Positions 34,292 to 45,683 of a DNA stretch of 64,000 nt are shown here, piece by piece. Both the position numbers and the translations under genes were made by a program. How positions within the stretch are numbered: the first letter of the stretch is position 1; each line of letters begins with the position of its first letter. The DNA is from Clonostachys chloroleuca (Eukaryota > Ascomycota > Sordariomycetes > Hypocreales > Bionectriaceae). The notes below the pieces were generated by a model. The model searched no databases, had not been told where the DNA came from, and saw only the letters and a program-made list of their open reading frames with translations. The stretch lies in the NCBI GenBank assembly GCA_037952775.1, contig JBANAY010000004.1:14880001-14944000 (forward strand), read 5' to 3'.

Positions 34292-35512
34292 AGAAATTGG
34301 GGTCTAAAGGAGATTGGGATGTTGAGAAGATCCTGACTCTTGGTTGCTGTGTCAATGTTGAGCTTGATGCAGAGAGGTGATATTGGACAACGACAACGAC
34401 CAGCTTGCGGTTATATATTCATTTGAAATGAAGTCTCGGGAGGTTTTTCCTGTAACAGCTTATAAACAGAGAATTATGACGTACAATTTCTTGGTAGAAA
34501 ATCATCCCTATTCGCAGCATGGCTGGGGGCCCTTGCATTCTACAATGAAGTGGGATAATTCTAGAGTAATCTAGACTTTAGGCCCCAGCATTAATATGTG
34601 AATTCGGTTTGTAATACCTTTGAAACCTATCTCATTGGGACCTTTCACTCAAAGGTTCTCTGGCCGATCCTGCTTATGACGGCGCTTCCAGCATTCTCTT
34701 CGCTAGGGTGGGTTTCGGGCTGACCTCATGGGGTAAGTGGGATGAGTGGAAGTGGGATAAGGATGATGACAGTGGGATGCGTATCACGGAAGGAGCATGG
34801 GATTATTGCTAGCGCGGGATGAATGTCACCGTGGGATAAAGCATCTTGAATGATTATAGATGCATGGAAATAAGTGAATAGTGAAACCGGTGTTTAGTGC
34901 CTCATGCTTTGAAATTCCCGCTCCCGACTGTCTGAGCTTGACCTTGCGGCTTCAAAGACTAGATCACTGACTCGTTCTTCTTTTTGTCAGACTTCTTAAT
35001 CACCTGTATGTTGTTTTCCATTATCTCCTTTACTCTTGATGGATCTTCCTCCATATCCTATACTGAGATAGTCAAAAAACGCCAACCTTATCCTTGGCCA
35101 GCTAGCATAAAAGAAAGATGAGCCTGACCAAAATGAACGGAAGATAAAGGAGTTTACCTTCAGAAATGACAATACTGACAAGATCTACGTAATGTGCCAG
35201 CCAAGGAGGCTTTCCATCATCGTAGAAATGCTAGGTTCGAGCTCCAGCTCCTAGGAATGTTCCAGTAGAAGGATTCCCTCAGCACCAGAGTGATCCTTAG
35301 TCGGTCGCTGATGAAGGGCCATTAAATAATTGCTCGATTGATGTCAACTAAGTAAGTGAAGGTGCATGCGGAGATAAAAAAAGATAGAGCGAAGATAGAT
35401 TTCACTGTTCGCGATACCAAAAGCCAATGTGATGATCGACGAATATTTATTTTTGCTCTTTCTTTCCACCTATTAAAACACCACCAAACCGGATACTCCA
35501 GAACGGGTATAA
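34292..35512. other. 1.2 kb gene-free region with GTGGGAT-type repeats
   Basis: Includes the SnoaL-like gene promoter with a TATATA element near 34411. The segment 34731-34845 has several degenerate copies of a GTGGGATRA unit. No gene is supported. Confidence 0.5.
34731..34845. repeat. degenerate GTGGGAT-type short repeats
   Basis: Within about 115 bases the unit (A/C)GTGGGAT(A/G)A or close variants appears at least five times: AAGTGGGATGA, AAGTGGGATAA, CAGTGGGATGC, CATGGGATTA and CGTGGGATAA. Spacing is irregular, so this is a decayed minisatellite or a group of protein-binding sites rather than a perfect tandem array. Confidence 0.5.
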
Positions 35513-36084
35513 CTAGAGCCTCCAGCAAATGATTGCCCATGCAGGAATGTTGCCGAGTACCGCTGCAATATGAGCCGCTGCAACGACGTTTTCCTTCCAC
35601 GGGGACGCTCCAGGGGCCGCTTCCCCAGCCTTTGGCAAATTGTCAGCGTGTCAAATCAGCTGGGCCAGGGAGGTGAATCGGAACTAACAATAGGAAGCAT
35701 CTTGTTGGCCCCCCAGTAGGCTGCCGCGATCTGTGTGAAGATCATCGGCCATGACACCCATACCCCCCAATAGATAATACGGGCCTCCCATTCTTGTAGC
35801 GGCGTGCTTAGATGTTGGACAAGAACTCCCGCAGCAATTGCCATTGTGCCCATTGAAGCTGCTTGTGAATGAGCCATCAAACCGAGCCGCTTGTATGTCG
35901 TCGTGGGAATGAAGCATCCCCACACGCAGCAGAAGAGAAAAGCCCAGCCCCGGTGCGATACAGGTCCATTTGAAGTGTAGAGGCCATCTTTAGATGTTGG
36001 TGATTGATGGTAAGATTGGGGAGAGGTTGGGCAGATGAGGGGGCGGGTGTGCTTGAATATAAGCTTTCCTAGTGATACTCCCAC
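35513..36084 (-). CDS. small membrane protein resembling hydroxylaminobenzene mutase
   Basis: Two exons, 36084 (start uncertain)-35689 and 35629-35513, with a 59-nt intron (GTTAGT donor), give about 170 residues. Four hydrophobic segments are visible: around AFLFCCVWGCFIP, MGTMAIAAGVLVQHL, IIYWGVWVSWPMIFTQIAAAYWG and VVAAAHIAAVLGNIPAWAIIC. The spacing and the block AAYWGANKMLPIAG are like bacterial hydroxylaminobenzene mutase (HabA/HabB), which rearranges hydroxylaminobenzene to aminophenol. Whether the fungal relatives have this activity is unknown. The first 45 residues do not fit the family, so the true start may be in another upstream exon. Identification is from remembered family pattern and is moderate. 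Confidence 0.5.
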
Positions 36085-36624
36085 ACAGATGCAACAACCG
36101 TTCAGCTGAAAACAGATACCCGAGCTAGCGACTAATAAGATGGACCCGATTACGAAATGGAAGCCGCTGAGTAAGATACATGCGTCCAGAATTTATGCAC
36201 GTAGATGTTCCCAGACATGGTAACTGCCATCGGTCGACATCAGGCTAGAATTTTGCATATGGAAATGGTGTTGACATAAATTCTGACTAGCCAATTCTTG
36301 GAACGCAGTTCCTCCGTGCTCAGGTTTTATTCATAGTCAGTTCCATTCCCGTAATCATTCTCTTGGTACTGTAGGTGTGTCGATGATCTTATCTAGGGCG
36401 CGCAAACGGGTGCCGAACGGTACCAGATGGAAATCGTCAGCGGTAGCGGATTCCCGATTACTACCCACCTGATTATCCCCATGTTACTCACCCTCTCCTA
36501 CAGAGATAGTTAGCTCTGACCGGGACATCCAATGGCTGACACTCGGGCTCCCGATTACTCCTGCGGATGATGATCGTGTATCCGCCGAACATAAAATCCC
36601 AATAGGCACACACACGTACGCGAG

Positions 36625-36656
<32 letters not shown>

Positions 36657-36912
36657 GGTTACCCTAAGGTTACCCCAATCACTGGAACAGAATAGTTCAT
36701 GTGATTTGTCCGAAGCTAGATATGGCCCTCAAAGCAATATCTCAAACTAGCTCAAGGACTTTGGAGCTGAACATATCGCTAAAATCATAGGTGTAGGACT
36801 GAGCCCAATAATTAAGATTGATGAGCACCACCGTGCATTGTAATATTTGAATTTATTATGCTGATGTTTCAATTCCAAATGATGTTGATAATACATGCAA
36901 TATATGCCGTAC
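36085..36912. other. intergenic region with A27 run
   Basis: No gene is supported. Contains a 27-base A run at 36627-36653, followed by two near-copies of AAGGTTACCCY. Confidence 0.5.
36627..36653 (+). repeat. poly(A) tract, 27 bases
   Basis: An uninterrupted run of 27 A. No target-site duplication or retroelement coding sequence is visible next to it, so it is recorded only as a simple repeat. Confidence 0.9.
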
Positions 36913-38148
36913 CTATTTGACTTCCTTCTTAACCTGGTCGGCAATTTCTTGAGCCTTTTTGGATTTCTTCTCAAGAACTTGTTTCAGTTCCTCCACGGTC
37001 TCTTGTAACAGTTTCTCGCCTTCCTCTCGGTGCTTCTCAGCAACCTGACTTAGGTCCTTCAATTTGGAGATCACCTCTTCGCCATTGGGCAGCAGCTTCG
37101 AGTATTGATCCAGTGAGCCCCAGCCACTGGTCAGCGACTCGGCAGATGATCGAGCCTGTTTCGTCAAGTCTTTCACGTAACCCTCGAGATCAGATAAGTT
37201 TCCCGAATCCACGGCAGACTTGGCCTTTTCGAAAAGCTTCTTGACATCGCCTTGCTTCAGAGCGTCGGCATTCTTCTCCACCAATTCCTTCACCTTGCTG
37301 TTCTTGTCAAGATATGGCTTAGCCTCTTCAAGGGCCTTGTTCCATGCCTGGTCCCCAAGCTTGCGGACTTCTTGCAGCTTTTCTTCGATTAGCTCGCGTG
37401 CCTTGGTGATGTTCTCCTCACTGAATCCATTGGCAAAGATATCCTTGACCTGCTTCCAAGTCTCGTCGACCTGCTTTTTGGCCTCTGGTCCGTATTTCTC
37501 GCTTAGCTGTTTCAGCTGATCAACATTTCCCCCAAACTTCTTCTTGACCTCGGGATGATTGTCGAGAATGTCAGAGATGGCATCGCCTGTGAGGCTGGCA
37601 ATTTTCTTCGTCAGGTCGGCAAGAATCTCATAGGCGCGTGTGGCAGTGGCTAGGCTCAGACCAGACTTGGACACGTCCTGGAATTGCTTGTACGCATCGG
37701 TGATGATTTTATCGGCCTCATCCTTGTGATTCTCGCGCACCTTGTCCCAGTCCTTGAATGCGGCGTCGACGTAAGATCGCCCTCCGGGGACCCAGCCAAC
37801 GTAGGAATATGCCACCTGCTTGATCGAGTCGATTGCTTCGTCTGCAGACGGGGTCTTTTGCTGGAGCTTCTTCGCGGCAATCTGGTATTTCTTCTCCGCT
37901 TCGATGACGGCCTTGTTCAAACTGGATGCAGTCCGACCAGACGGTGTGAAAGAGTAGACACCGTAGAAGAGACTGGCACCGACGACGCCACCAAGAACAC
38001 CGGCTGCCCATGGAGTGCCGCCCGCTGAGGGCGTGGAGGGTGTGGAGGACGTGGAAGAAGATTGGAAGCGGATCTGGCTACGGCGAGGAGCTGGGGCAAA
38101 GCGCCCCGCCCTGGAAACTGCTGAGCGAGCGGTTTGTCTTGGAATCAT
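36913..38148 (-). CDS. mitochondrial membrane-anchored helical protein, unknown function
   Basis: An intronless 411-residue protein. The N-terminus is a typical mitochondrial presequence (MIPRQTARSAVSRAGRF, Arg-rich, no acids), followed by a Ser/Thr/Pro linker and one hydrophobic segment GVLGGVVGASLFYGVYSF at about residues 50-67. The remaining 330 residues are highly charged, almost without Pro or Cys, and look fully helical, with coiled-coil or apolipoprotein-like amphipathic repeats (VKELVEKNADALKQGD; LLQETVEELKQVLEKK). This suggests an inner-membrane protein with a large helical domain, loosely like MICOS or ATP-synthase accessory proteins. I cannot name the family. A TATATA element lies about 100 bases upstream. 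Confidence 0.85.
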   Translation of the reverse strand: MIPRQTARSAVSRAGRFAPAPRRSQIRFQSSSTSSTPSTPSAGGTPWAAGVLGGVVGASLFYGVYSFTPSGRTASSLNKAVIEAEKKYQIAAKKLQQKTPSADEAIDSIKQVAYSYVGWVPGGRSYVDAAFKDWDKVRENHKDEADKIITDAYKQFQDVSKSGLSLATATRAYEILADLTKKIASLTGDAISDILDNHPEVKKKFGGNVDQLKQLSEKYGPEAKKQVDETWKQVKDIFANGFSEENITKARELIEEKLQEVRKLGDQAWNKALEEAKPYLDKNSKVKELVEKNADALKQGDVKKLFEKAKSAVDSGNLSDLEGYVKDLTKQARSSAESLTSGWGSLDQYSKLLPNGEEVISKLKDLSQVAEKHREEGEKLLQETVEELKQVLEKKSKKAQEIADQVKKEVK

Positions 38149-38683
38149 TGTGAATAATGTGTCAGATGAACAGATGAACAGATGTCGGGTTGAAGATATC
38201 TACCAGCTAGACCTGTAGGTACAAGAAAGGTTCCCAAGGTACGATTAATATTATATAGGAACAAACCACTTCTAATTTCGTAATGATGACGCCGAGAATC
38301 CCTCATCGCGATCTGGCTTCGGTTGAATTGGCCAATCAGGGGCATAAAATCATGACGTCGTCATTGACGCCAATGATGTTTCCGGTAACACCGCCATCAG
38401 CTAATTCAGCTGCCCGCCGCCTAATTCAGCTCCAAATCCACCTCGGTCCGGAAGCTTTCCTTGGATTTTTACAAGATTGTTGATACGAGCAGTGGTACGT
38501 GATGGCCTTGTAATTATATCCAGGCCAACCCACTGACATCGAGTAAGTGTTATTCATGGCTATCAAGGGGAGCGAATTGGATCAAGTAAATTTCCGTTCA
38601 AGTATGTCGGGTCAACATAGCTGTGGAGCTCCTCCCAATCCGGTGTATCTTGGTCTCCCGTGGGCAACAATTCTCCAAGGAGC
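38149..38683. other. intergenic region
   Basis: Promoter of the mitochondrial protein gene (TATATAG-like element at 38252-38258 on the plus strand) and 3' flank of the GMC gene. No gene is seen. Confidence 0.5.
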
Positions 38684-40552
38684 TCAGTGTCTGCGTCCTG
38701 CCTTGATGATGTCGGCTGCCTTCTCCGCAACAGCGTAAACCACACTTTGGATGTTTCCAACAGGCACAGGAGGGAAAATGCTAGCATCAACAACCCTCAG
38801 CCCTCTGGCACCATACACGCGTAGATTGGTGTCAACAACGCGACTTCTGTCCTTGAGCCTCATGCTACAGCTCCCGCAGGGATGAAACACGCCAATCTCA
38901 CTCTGGCGCACAATGTCTATCGCATTTTCCAAGCTGTCGGCCTTGACATCGGGGACCCGAGCGCCTCCTGCTTTCAACTTTTGCGCGAAGGGAGCTGTGC
39001 TGGCAATCCGGTCGACGAATTGGACGAGCCGCGCCGTTAACTCCGTATCCAATGGATTTGAGCCGAATTTCGGATCCCAAGTGGCATTTTATGAATATCC
39101 GGGCTTGAAATATGTACGTTTCCTCTAGACAGGGGATGGTTCAACATCGTCATGACCGTAACGTAATTTTCAGGCCGTACAAGCGCCAGGTAGTCGATCA
39201 AACTGTTGGGCTCGGAAATGACCGTGTTTGTTTGACCATGGAATAACATGTATTCGACAATCGGCTCGTATCCAGCCTGAATCATGTCGGCGATTATTTT
39301 GTCCTCTGCATATTTGATATGTTGCTGGTTCGCGGCTAGAAATTCCCCCTTAGCCTCAGCTGAGTATGTTCCAGTATGATCAGCCAGAGGTACATATGCA
39401 ACGCAAGTATTACTGCCACCCAATGGGCCTTGGTGATTATCCTGGTATAGAGCGATTAGGCCCTCAAGCAATTTTGGATCGCGGATTACATCGTTTGAGG
39501 GGGTGCCAGGATCAACCTCGAAGGACTGGCAGGCGAGACTGTGATCCTGGAGGTTCTCCCCTACAGCAGGATTGTCAACAATGACTGGCATCCCGTAACT
39601 CTCCAGCAATTTTCGTGATCCAATGCCAGAAATCTTTAGGATTTCTGGCATCATGAGGGCACCGGCAGCAAGAATGACTTCTTTCGCCTCATACGTAATC
39701 TCAGACGCATTTGCCAACTCAACGACAATGCCCCTGGCGACGGGCTCCGGCCCACCCTGATCAAAGATAATTTTCTTCACCAAGGTTTCCGTGACGACTG
39801 ATAAGTTTTGTCGTTCTCTCACTTCATGTGAGTAGTATGCGGTTGTGGCGTAACTTCTGGTATTATCGACAGGATTGATACTAGATGGTTGTTGAAAGGC
39901 GCCCATGGCGTTTCCAGTCCTCATATCTGATGGCATTTGAAGTCCAAGACTCTTAAAATTATCCATCCAGGCGGTGTTTGTGCTCTGGTATCCTTCGCAG
40001 AAGGATGCATGGATGGGTCCGTTGGTGCTGAGAGCAGCATCATAGTAGGCTAAACCTACAACATCCTTGGCTCCCTGAGGGGGCGGATGGGTAGTAAAAA
40101 ACTTCTGAAAGTATGGAGACATCGAATCATAATCCCATCCTTCGTTACCCAAGGCAGCCCAGGCGTCCAGACTGCGCCACGAAGGATGAAGAACCATCAT
40201 GAAGTTCATGCCGGACGAACCACCAAGCATTTTCCCTCTGGCATTCGCGATCTTTCGGGTGTTTCGCTCCGGCTAACGTGGATGTTAGTATGGAGACAGG
40301 ACAAGGTCACGAGCATCTCGGGCGAGAAGGTGGAATCTTGACTGTGGTACGGAAATGGAAATTCCAGTCATATTCCGGATTTCCAAACATACCGCCAAGG
40401 AAGCCCGACGTCAGAACCAGAGGATCATCCACATTATCCGGGTCAGCTTCAACGACCAACACACAGATGCCGGCATCCTCGGTCAGGCGGGAGGCGAGGG
40501 TTAAACCGGCTGTCCCTCCTCCAACAATTACGTAGTCAAAGCTATAGCCCAT
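38684..40552 (-). CDS. GMC-family FAD oxidoreductase, one-base frameshift near the C-terminus
   Basis: Exons 40552-40343 and 40272-38684, with a 70-nt intron. The FAD-binding motif VIVGGGTAGLTLA is at residues 9-21, the GMC signature 1 region at GKMLGGSSGMN and signature 2 at GALMMPEILKISGIG. The frame is lost near 39070, after the block HISSPDIHKMPL. The C-terminal substrate domain resumes in another frame (DPKFGSNPLD), with the catalytic His in HPCGSCSM and the second active-site residue Asn in PVGNIQSVVYA. Total exon length is one base short of 600 codons, matching a normal 599-residue GMC alcohol or glucose oxidase/dehydrogenase. No signal peptide, so intracellular. The substrate cannot be told. 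It has either a recent disabling deletion or a sequence error. Confidence 0.85.
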
Positions 40553-41604
40553 TATGTCGATTTATGATTGTAGAGGTGAGATGGTCGTATCTTTCCCTGC
40601 ACGAATCACTACAGCGGATGAACTAGCTTTAGAAAAATCAAAGCTATCTCTGATAACGAAAAGCTTGAGAATTTGAGGACAGCACTATATCGGTATCTAC
40701 TCAGGGGTTAAAGTTGCTTGTTAAAGCCAAACGAGCAAAGGTTAAGGGGCCGTGTAAAGAGCCGGAGGATACGCGGCCCAATGCCCTTCTTAGCTTCACT
40801 TTTAAAAGTAGTACCTCCTCATTGCAAACAGGCAGCGTCAAATGAGTTAATTCGTTACGCGCATCACCCGTTAACTTGAGCGTCCCCCAAGATCTGCCTC
40901 TGCGCTTGACCTGGATTGGCATGGTAACCGGTGGACCGTGGCCACACGAAGATGTTCTTACGGTTGACGACGGTCGCTCGAAGTCGAGTTTTCGAGTATA
41001 TTTCATCTTCGTGGAGATCTTATGCTCGTCTGCATTCATCCCGATATTTCAGAAACTCAGTCCATGAGCTCTATTCTCTTCGTACCTACTATAAATGATA
41101 ATCAAGTGAGACTTCCCCTGCCTCAAGCTATTACATGACTCGCATAACGACAACATTTGAGGAGACCGGACTAACAGCATAAGAAGGATCTACATAAATG
41201 CCTCAATATTCATAGAAGCATGTAGCCTGAATGGTCTGTCACTGCTACAAGGCGGGCAGAAAGTGAAGCCAGCTAGTGTTGGTGGCGCATATCATTCAAG
41301 GTGAATAGATTTACGGACCTCCTAGCGTAAGAACAAATATGGGTGACATATTGTTGATAGAAACTCTGCTACATGGGAGCGCAGTTATTAGGTCTTTTCC
41401 ATAAAGGTGAAGATCTAGAGCTCCTCATAAAACCTCTATCAACACGTTCAAATGATCAAGTTTTATCAGGATAATAAAGACATGCGATTGTACTAAACTA
41501 CATCTCGAACTAGATGTCTCGATTTGGAAGAAGATGCATGAGCACAAAGAAAACTTGAGGTGCACGTCCTTCCCCAGCGTACATTCTCACGCAGATCCGG
41601 TAAT
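40553..41604. other. 1.05 kb gene-free region
   Basis: Promoter region of the GMC gene and 3' flank of the next minus-strand gene. No gene is supported. Confidence 0.5.
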
Positions 41605-42763
41605 TTACGAGCCCCAAAATCTTGATATTAATGATTCTGGTAACGCCTGCCACTGTTTGGTCGTTTTAAAGACCTTGATCTCTCGGGCTAGGGACTCTGG
41701 CTTCGCTTCGAAAATGGCAGCGTATTCACCAGCCCCAGAAGCTCGGGCAATGGCACGTAATTGTTTGAGCACCATAACCAGCCTCTGCTGTTTGCCCTGG
41801 TGTAGTTCCTCCCAAGCGCCAAAAGAAGCTCCAGCGTCAGCGATCGATACTTGATAAAACGTTCCCCTCGAATGAGTCCCACAAAGAAGCCAGGGAGTTC
41901 GCCCGAACCATAGCTGCGGCATAAATTTGCTTGGCAATATGTCCGTAGCAGTCGATTTTATTTCAGCTGCAGTGGACTGGTGCTTCAGGCCGGCTTGCCT
42001 CATGGTTTCATCCTCATTTTGGGTTCGAATATTTGCTGAGCTTTGAAAATACCTAGACAGTTTGTCTAAGTCGGGACCATTAGTGGGAGATCAGCTCGTC
42101 TGTTCCGTGTCATTGTAAGAAGCGTCGACTTCGCAACGGACGACGCAGCTCAGCTCTCCAAGAAAATAACGTAAAGCACGATAATGAGACGTGCCTTCTC
42201 TCCACCCATCTGGGTAACTCCTGCAATCATCTTCGAAAACTCTGCCGAATCCACTATCTACGAACGGACGCCGATCGTAACTCTCGATCACCAGAGTATC
42301 ATGAGCTAACTGCAGATTCAGTCGAAAGCTTGGGGAGCTGCTATTCGCACTGCAGAAGAGAAGCAAACTTCTGAGACTGTTCCTGTTCGAGACGATATCT
42401 ATGTCATCGAATCTCAGTCCGGGATTAATCTTCCCCACTGCTTGGAACATCGGTTCTAAGGAGTAGCGGGGCCAAATACGAGGGGTTTGCCGCTGATTTC
42501 GATTAAGGGTGACTGGCAATGAGATTTCCTTCCACTCTGGAAGACACCCTGTAGAGCTTCATATTAGCGCTTGGAAGTCCAGATAGTAAAGATTGTGAAG
42601 GTCTCTAACAAGGGAACAAATAATCACCATCCATCTGCAAGTCGTAACTGCAGATCAAGTCACAGCCTTGCGAGCTTGTGACTTTGTCCACATTTGAGGG
42701 CGAACCTAGTGCTGAGGCAGAGACAGTGCCAACTACTCCGCGCCTGCGGATTCCGTCCCACAT
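41605..42763 (-). pseudogene. broken gene of the misnamed fungal 'geranylgeranyl pyrophosphate synthetase' family
   Basis: Exons from about 42763 to 42610 and 42548-41605, joined by a 61-nt intron, read as one frame of 366 codons apart from a TGA at 42093-42091. Family blocks are CSYDLQMDG, LPEWKEISLP, IDIVSNRNSLRSLL, the GFGRVFEDDCR block, HYRALRYFLGELSCVVRCEVDA and, after the stop, LPSKFMPQLWFGRTPWLL. This family is often called geranylgeranyl pyrophosphate synthetase in fungal genomes but has no prenyltransferase aspartate motifs, and its role is unknown. The stop could come from CGA by one C-to-T change. The start Met is a guess, since upstream sequence is open but not conserved. An overlapping 132-codon frame ending at 42733 may be an unrelated chance frame. 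Confidence 0.6.
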
Positions 42764-43587
42764 CCATAAATCTTCAGACGTTCTGGCGACTGTAGTCGCT
42801 CGAGGAAGACCTGGATTTTTTGGCTGGCGCGATATGCCATGGTTTGGTCTATCCGCTCGACGTTGAGCGAGATGCTCTTCAGCATGGAAGTGACGGCCGC
42901 ATGTGTAGTTTGGCATAGTGGATAACTGTCCAAGGGAAAATAGATAGATTCGGCAACTCTGTAGCTTGTGGGAAAATCTTCGCCGAAAAGAAACTTGAAA
43001 ATTTGTAACAATGAGGCAGAACTACACCCAGATCCAAGGTAAAGCAACGACTTTTTGTATGTGCTATAGGAAGATTTGGAAGTGGTAGAACTCAGACCTT
43101 GCCATAAGACTCTCAAAGGTAAGCGGTTCATGATGCGGATTCTTCAATCAAAACGATACATAAAACAAACAAGTTCTGATTTAAATCGAGCGAGAAAAAT
43201 GGTTAAAGTCAGCAAATCGGATGTGAGATATGGATGTTTGTTCGTTGAATTCGATATACACAGCTTCTACAGTAAAAGAAAACATTAAGGTCACTCTTTA
43301 GAACCCCTTAAAGGATATCTCGACGCCGAAAATGAAGGTAACTTATGCAATGGTTAAAGCGGACATTCTATGAAACAACTTCAGAGCATCAAAACATAAT
43401 CCCGATTTCTAAGCCCATTTGTTTGTTTGATCGGAAACACTGTTCATTTGATATTTAACCGAGCCGGAATTGAATCACATAAGCCCCTTATCGGGCCTCT
43501 TATGTTCTCATTGAAGAGACTGAGTTGATGACCCAGTGACGCGTCGACGGTGTAACATCACCACAGCCCGCATTGTGCTCTTCCACC

Positions 43588-43627
<40 letters not shown>

Positions 43628-44300
43628 AAGAAGCTCCAGCAGAAGTAGGCCTGCATGTTTACAAAAATGATAAGCTTGTATTGGAGTTTGATACGTATGT
43701 AGATGGCGACCCTCCTGCATACGGTCTGCACCACACACATGGCTGAGCTGAGCGCACTACCTATCAGACTTGCCGTTGATTAATTTCAACTTTATAAGCT
43801 CGTGATTATGGATGCGTGCATTACCATGTATGGACAATATAAAATTTAAAAGTCCTAATGAATGACACCAATGCGAACGATCGAGCTGACCTTGCTGACA
43901 TGGAGCCTCTTACGATTCCCGGCACAGTTCTATGCAAATGACCGGCCACTCAATTTAGTGAGCAAAACATTACCCTGCGAATTAGTAGACGATGTATCTG
44001 ATGGATCGCGGCGCCCAAAGACGCACTCCGCCATCGACCGTTTGTTGACGTTAAGACTTAAAAATTGAAAATAATTACACTTCTACTTAGCAGGCTTAAA
44101 TTGAAGGGATAAAGAAGGCTCGTGCTACGTTTTCCTCGAATTCAAAAGGATCTATGCATTAGTAAGAATGAGTAGTTCAAGCCATGAAACGAACTTCATC
44201 AAAGATCAATTGAAGTACTTTGAATAGCGCTCTATATTGAAGGGATGTTTATTTCACTCATGAATCACTTTTCCACCTGGTAGAAGTCGATAGGAGTTTC
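42764..44300. other. 1.5 kb region without supported gene, with A36 run
   Basis: A 132-codon minus-strand frame at 42733-43131 (reading MNRLPLRVLWQG) has no motif and is left uncalled. A 36-base A run lies at 43589-43624. The rest is AT-rich. Confidence 0.5.
43589..43624 (+). repeat. poly(A) tract, 36 bases
   Basis: An uninterrupted run of 36 A, the longest in the window. It could be a microsatellite or the tail of an old retroposed copy; no flanking duplication or coding remnant was seen. Confidence 0.9.
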
Positions 44301-45683
44301 TTAACAGGGGCTAAGCAAGGCCGCCTTGGTCACGTCCTTGGGAATGACACCCGCATTGACGGCAGATTTATAACACCATCGCCACTCATCGAAGCCTCCA
44401 ATCCAATTGCACTTCCAGGACCAGTAAACCCAGCCGCCAGACTTCTCAAAGGTCTTCACCTGGGCCGCCCAGTACTTTCGATACCAATCTGCCTGATCAG
44501 ATCGTCCACGAATACCAAACTCGCTGTTGCTCTCAACGGCGTCGGCGACGGCAATGGACCATTCTCCGATGATGATATCCGCGCCACGGTTGTCCTTGCA
44601 CACTGCATTGATGTAGCCATCCTTTGTCGTTGTGACAGAGGGATCCCATTTGTAGTAGCGGTGGTCGTCGAAAGACAGGAACTTTTTATCCGGGATATTC
44701 GCAGTCGGGTTACCAGATCCCCAAGCCTCGCCCTATGGATAGATTAGAAAGATGATAATATGGCCGTGACAAGACGTCTTACCATAAATTGAACGTGAAG
44801 AAGGTTAGCATCAGCAGTGTTGAGTCGGCGTTCAGCGGCACGGATGCGCTCCAATGCTTTGGGGTAATAATTGGCAATCATATCCGCAGCCTCAGCAGAG
44901 TAACCTGAGGCATGCACTGGCTCGTTCATTACTTGGAGCATACCGACGTTCCAATAATTCGGAGTAGTGTGAATGCGGTCCGCCATCCACTCGAGGAATT
45001 TTATCGCGCGCTCGTAGTTCTCGGCTGTGTAGAACCCGGGATAATCGACACCCTAGCAATTGTTAGTTATTGCGACAATTGTCAAGATGATCCAGTGGGA
45101 GAATTACATGACCGGTGAACTGTTGGTTGGGGTATTGTGATCCGGGACCACCGTGCAAGTCCATGATAACATACAGACCAGCTTCTCTGCACCACCCGAC
45201 AAGTCTGTCCAGATAAGCGAGACCACCACGGGGATAGTATTCGCCCTGCTTGACAAGATCCTCTTTGATCCAAAAGCCGACGGGAATACGAACGGTGTTG
45301 AGACCCAGGCTGGCAATCTCTTTAATTTCAGCCTGAGTTATCCAAGTATCCCAGTGCTTCTTGAAAGCAGCATCGGCAGCATCTTGGCCCAACTTCTTGA
45401 CACAGGCCCATTCATCATTGGTATTGGCACATCCCATGCTGTTCCATTCGTCGTTGGCCATCCAAGGCTCGATGATAAACTGGGAGCCGAGATTGACACC
45501 CCTGATCTTGCTGGCTCCAGACAACCACCGCTTGGCCTTTGTCCCGGAAGTGTCATTTTCTATCAGACGCGTTAGTACAGCCCGTATTCCACTAATCGAG
45601 GAACGAGATAACACACCTTGGGACTCGGGGGTCCAAGCCTTGGCCAACGCCAGCAAAAATGAGGCCGTGAAGATGAGACGCAT
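44301..45683 (-). CDS. secreted GH5 glucanase, exgB-like (endo-1,6-beta-glucanase type)
   Basis: Four exons (45683-45617, 45559-45108, 45052-44783, 44732-44301) with introns of 50-57 nt give 406 residues. The signal peptide is [18 protein letters not shown]5 elements in order: [15 protein letters not shown], the [11 protein letters not shown] strand, [13 protein letters not shown], the acid/base Glu in MNEPV (about residue 217) and the nucleophile Glu in IIIGEWS (about residue 320), then the aromatic WVYWSWK. The layout and length match Aspergillus exgB, an endo-1,6-beta-D-glucanase, more than the classical exo-1,3-glucanases. It should act on fungal wall 1,6-glucan outside the cell. Intron 1 has no stop, so it could be read as coding by mistake. 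Confidence 0.9.

Noticed and set aside
36654..36676. Telomere-like CCCTAA next to the A27 run
   Set aside because: Only one CCCTAA unit within two copies of a longer GGTTACCC-type word; no tandem telomeric array.
42733..43131. 132-codon minus-strand open frame beginning MNRLPLRVLWQG
   Set aside because: No known motif; it overlaps the start of the 'GGPP synthetase'-family gene in another frame and could not be joined to it by a convincing intron.
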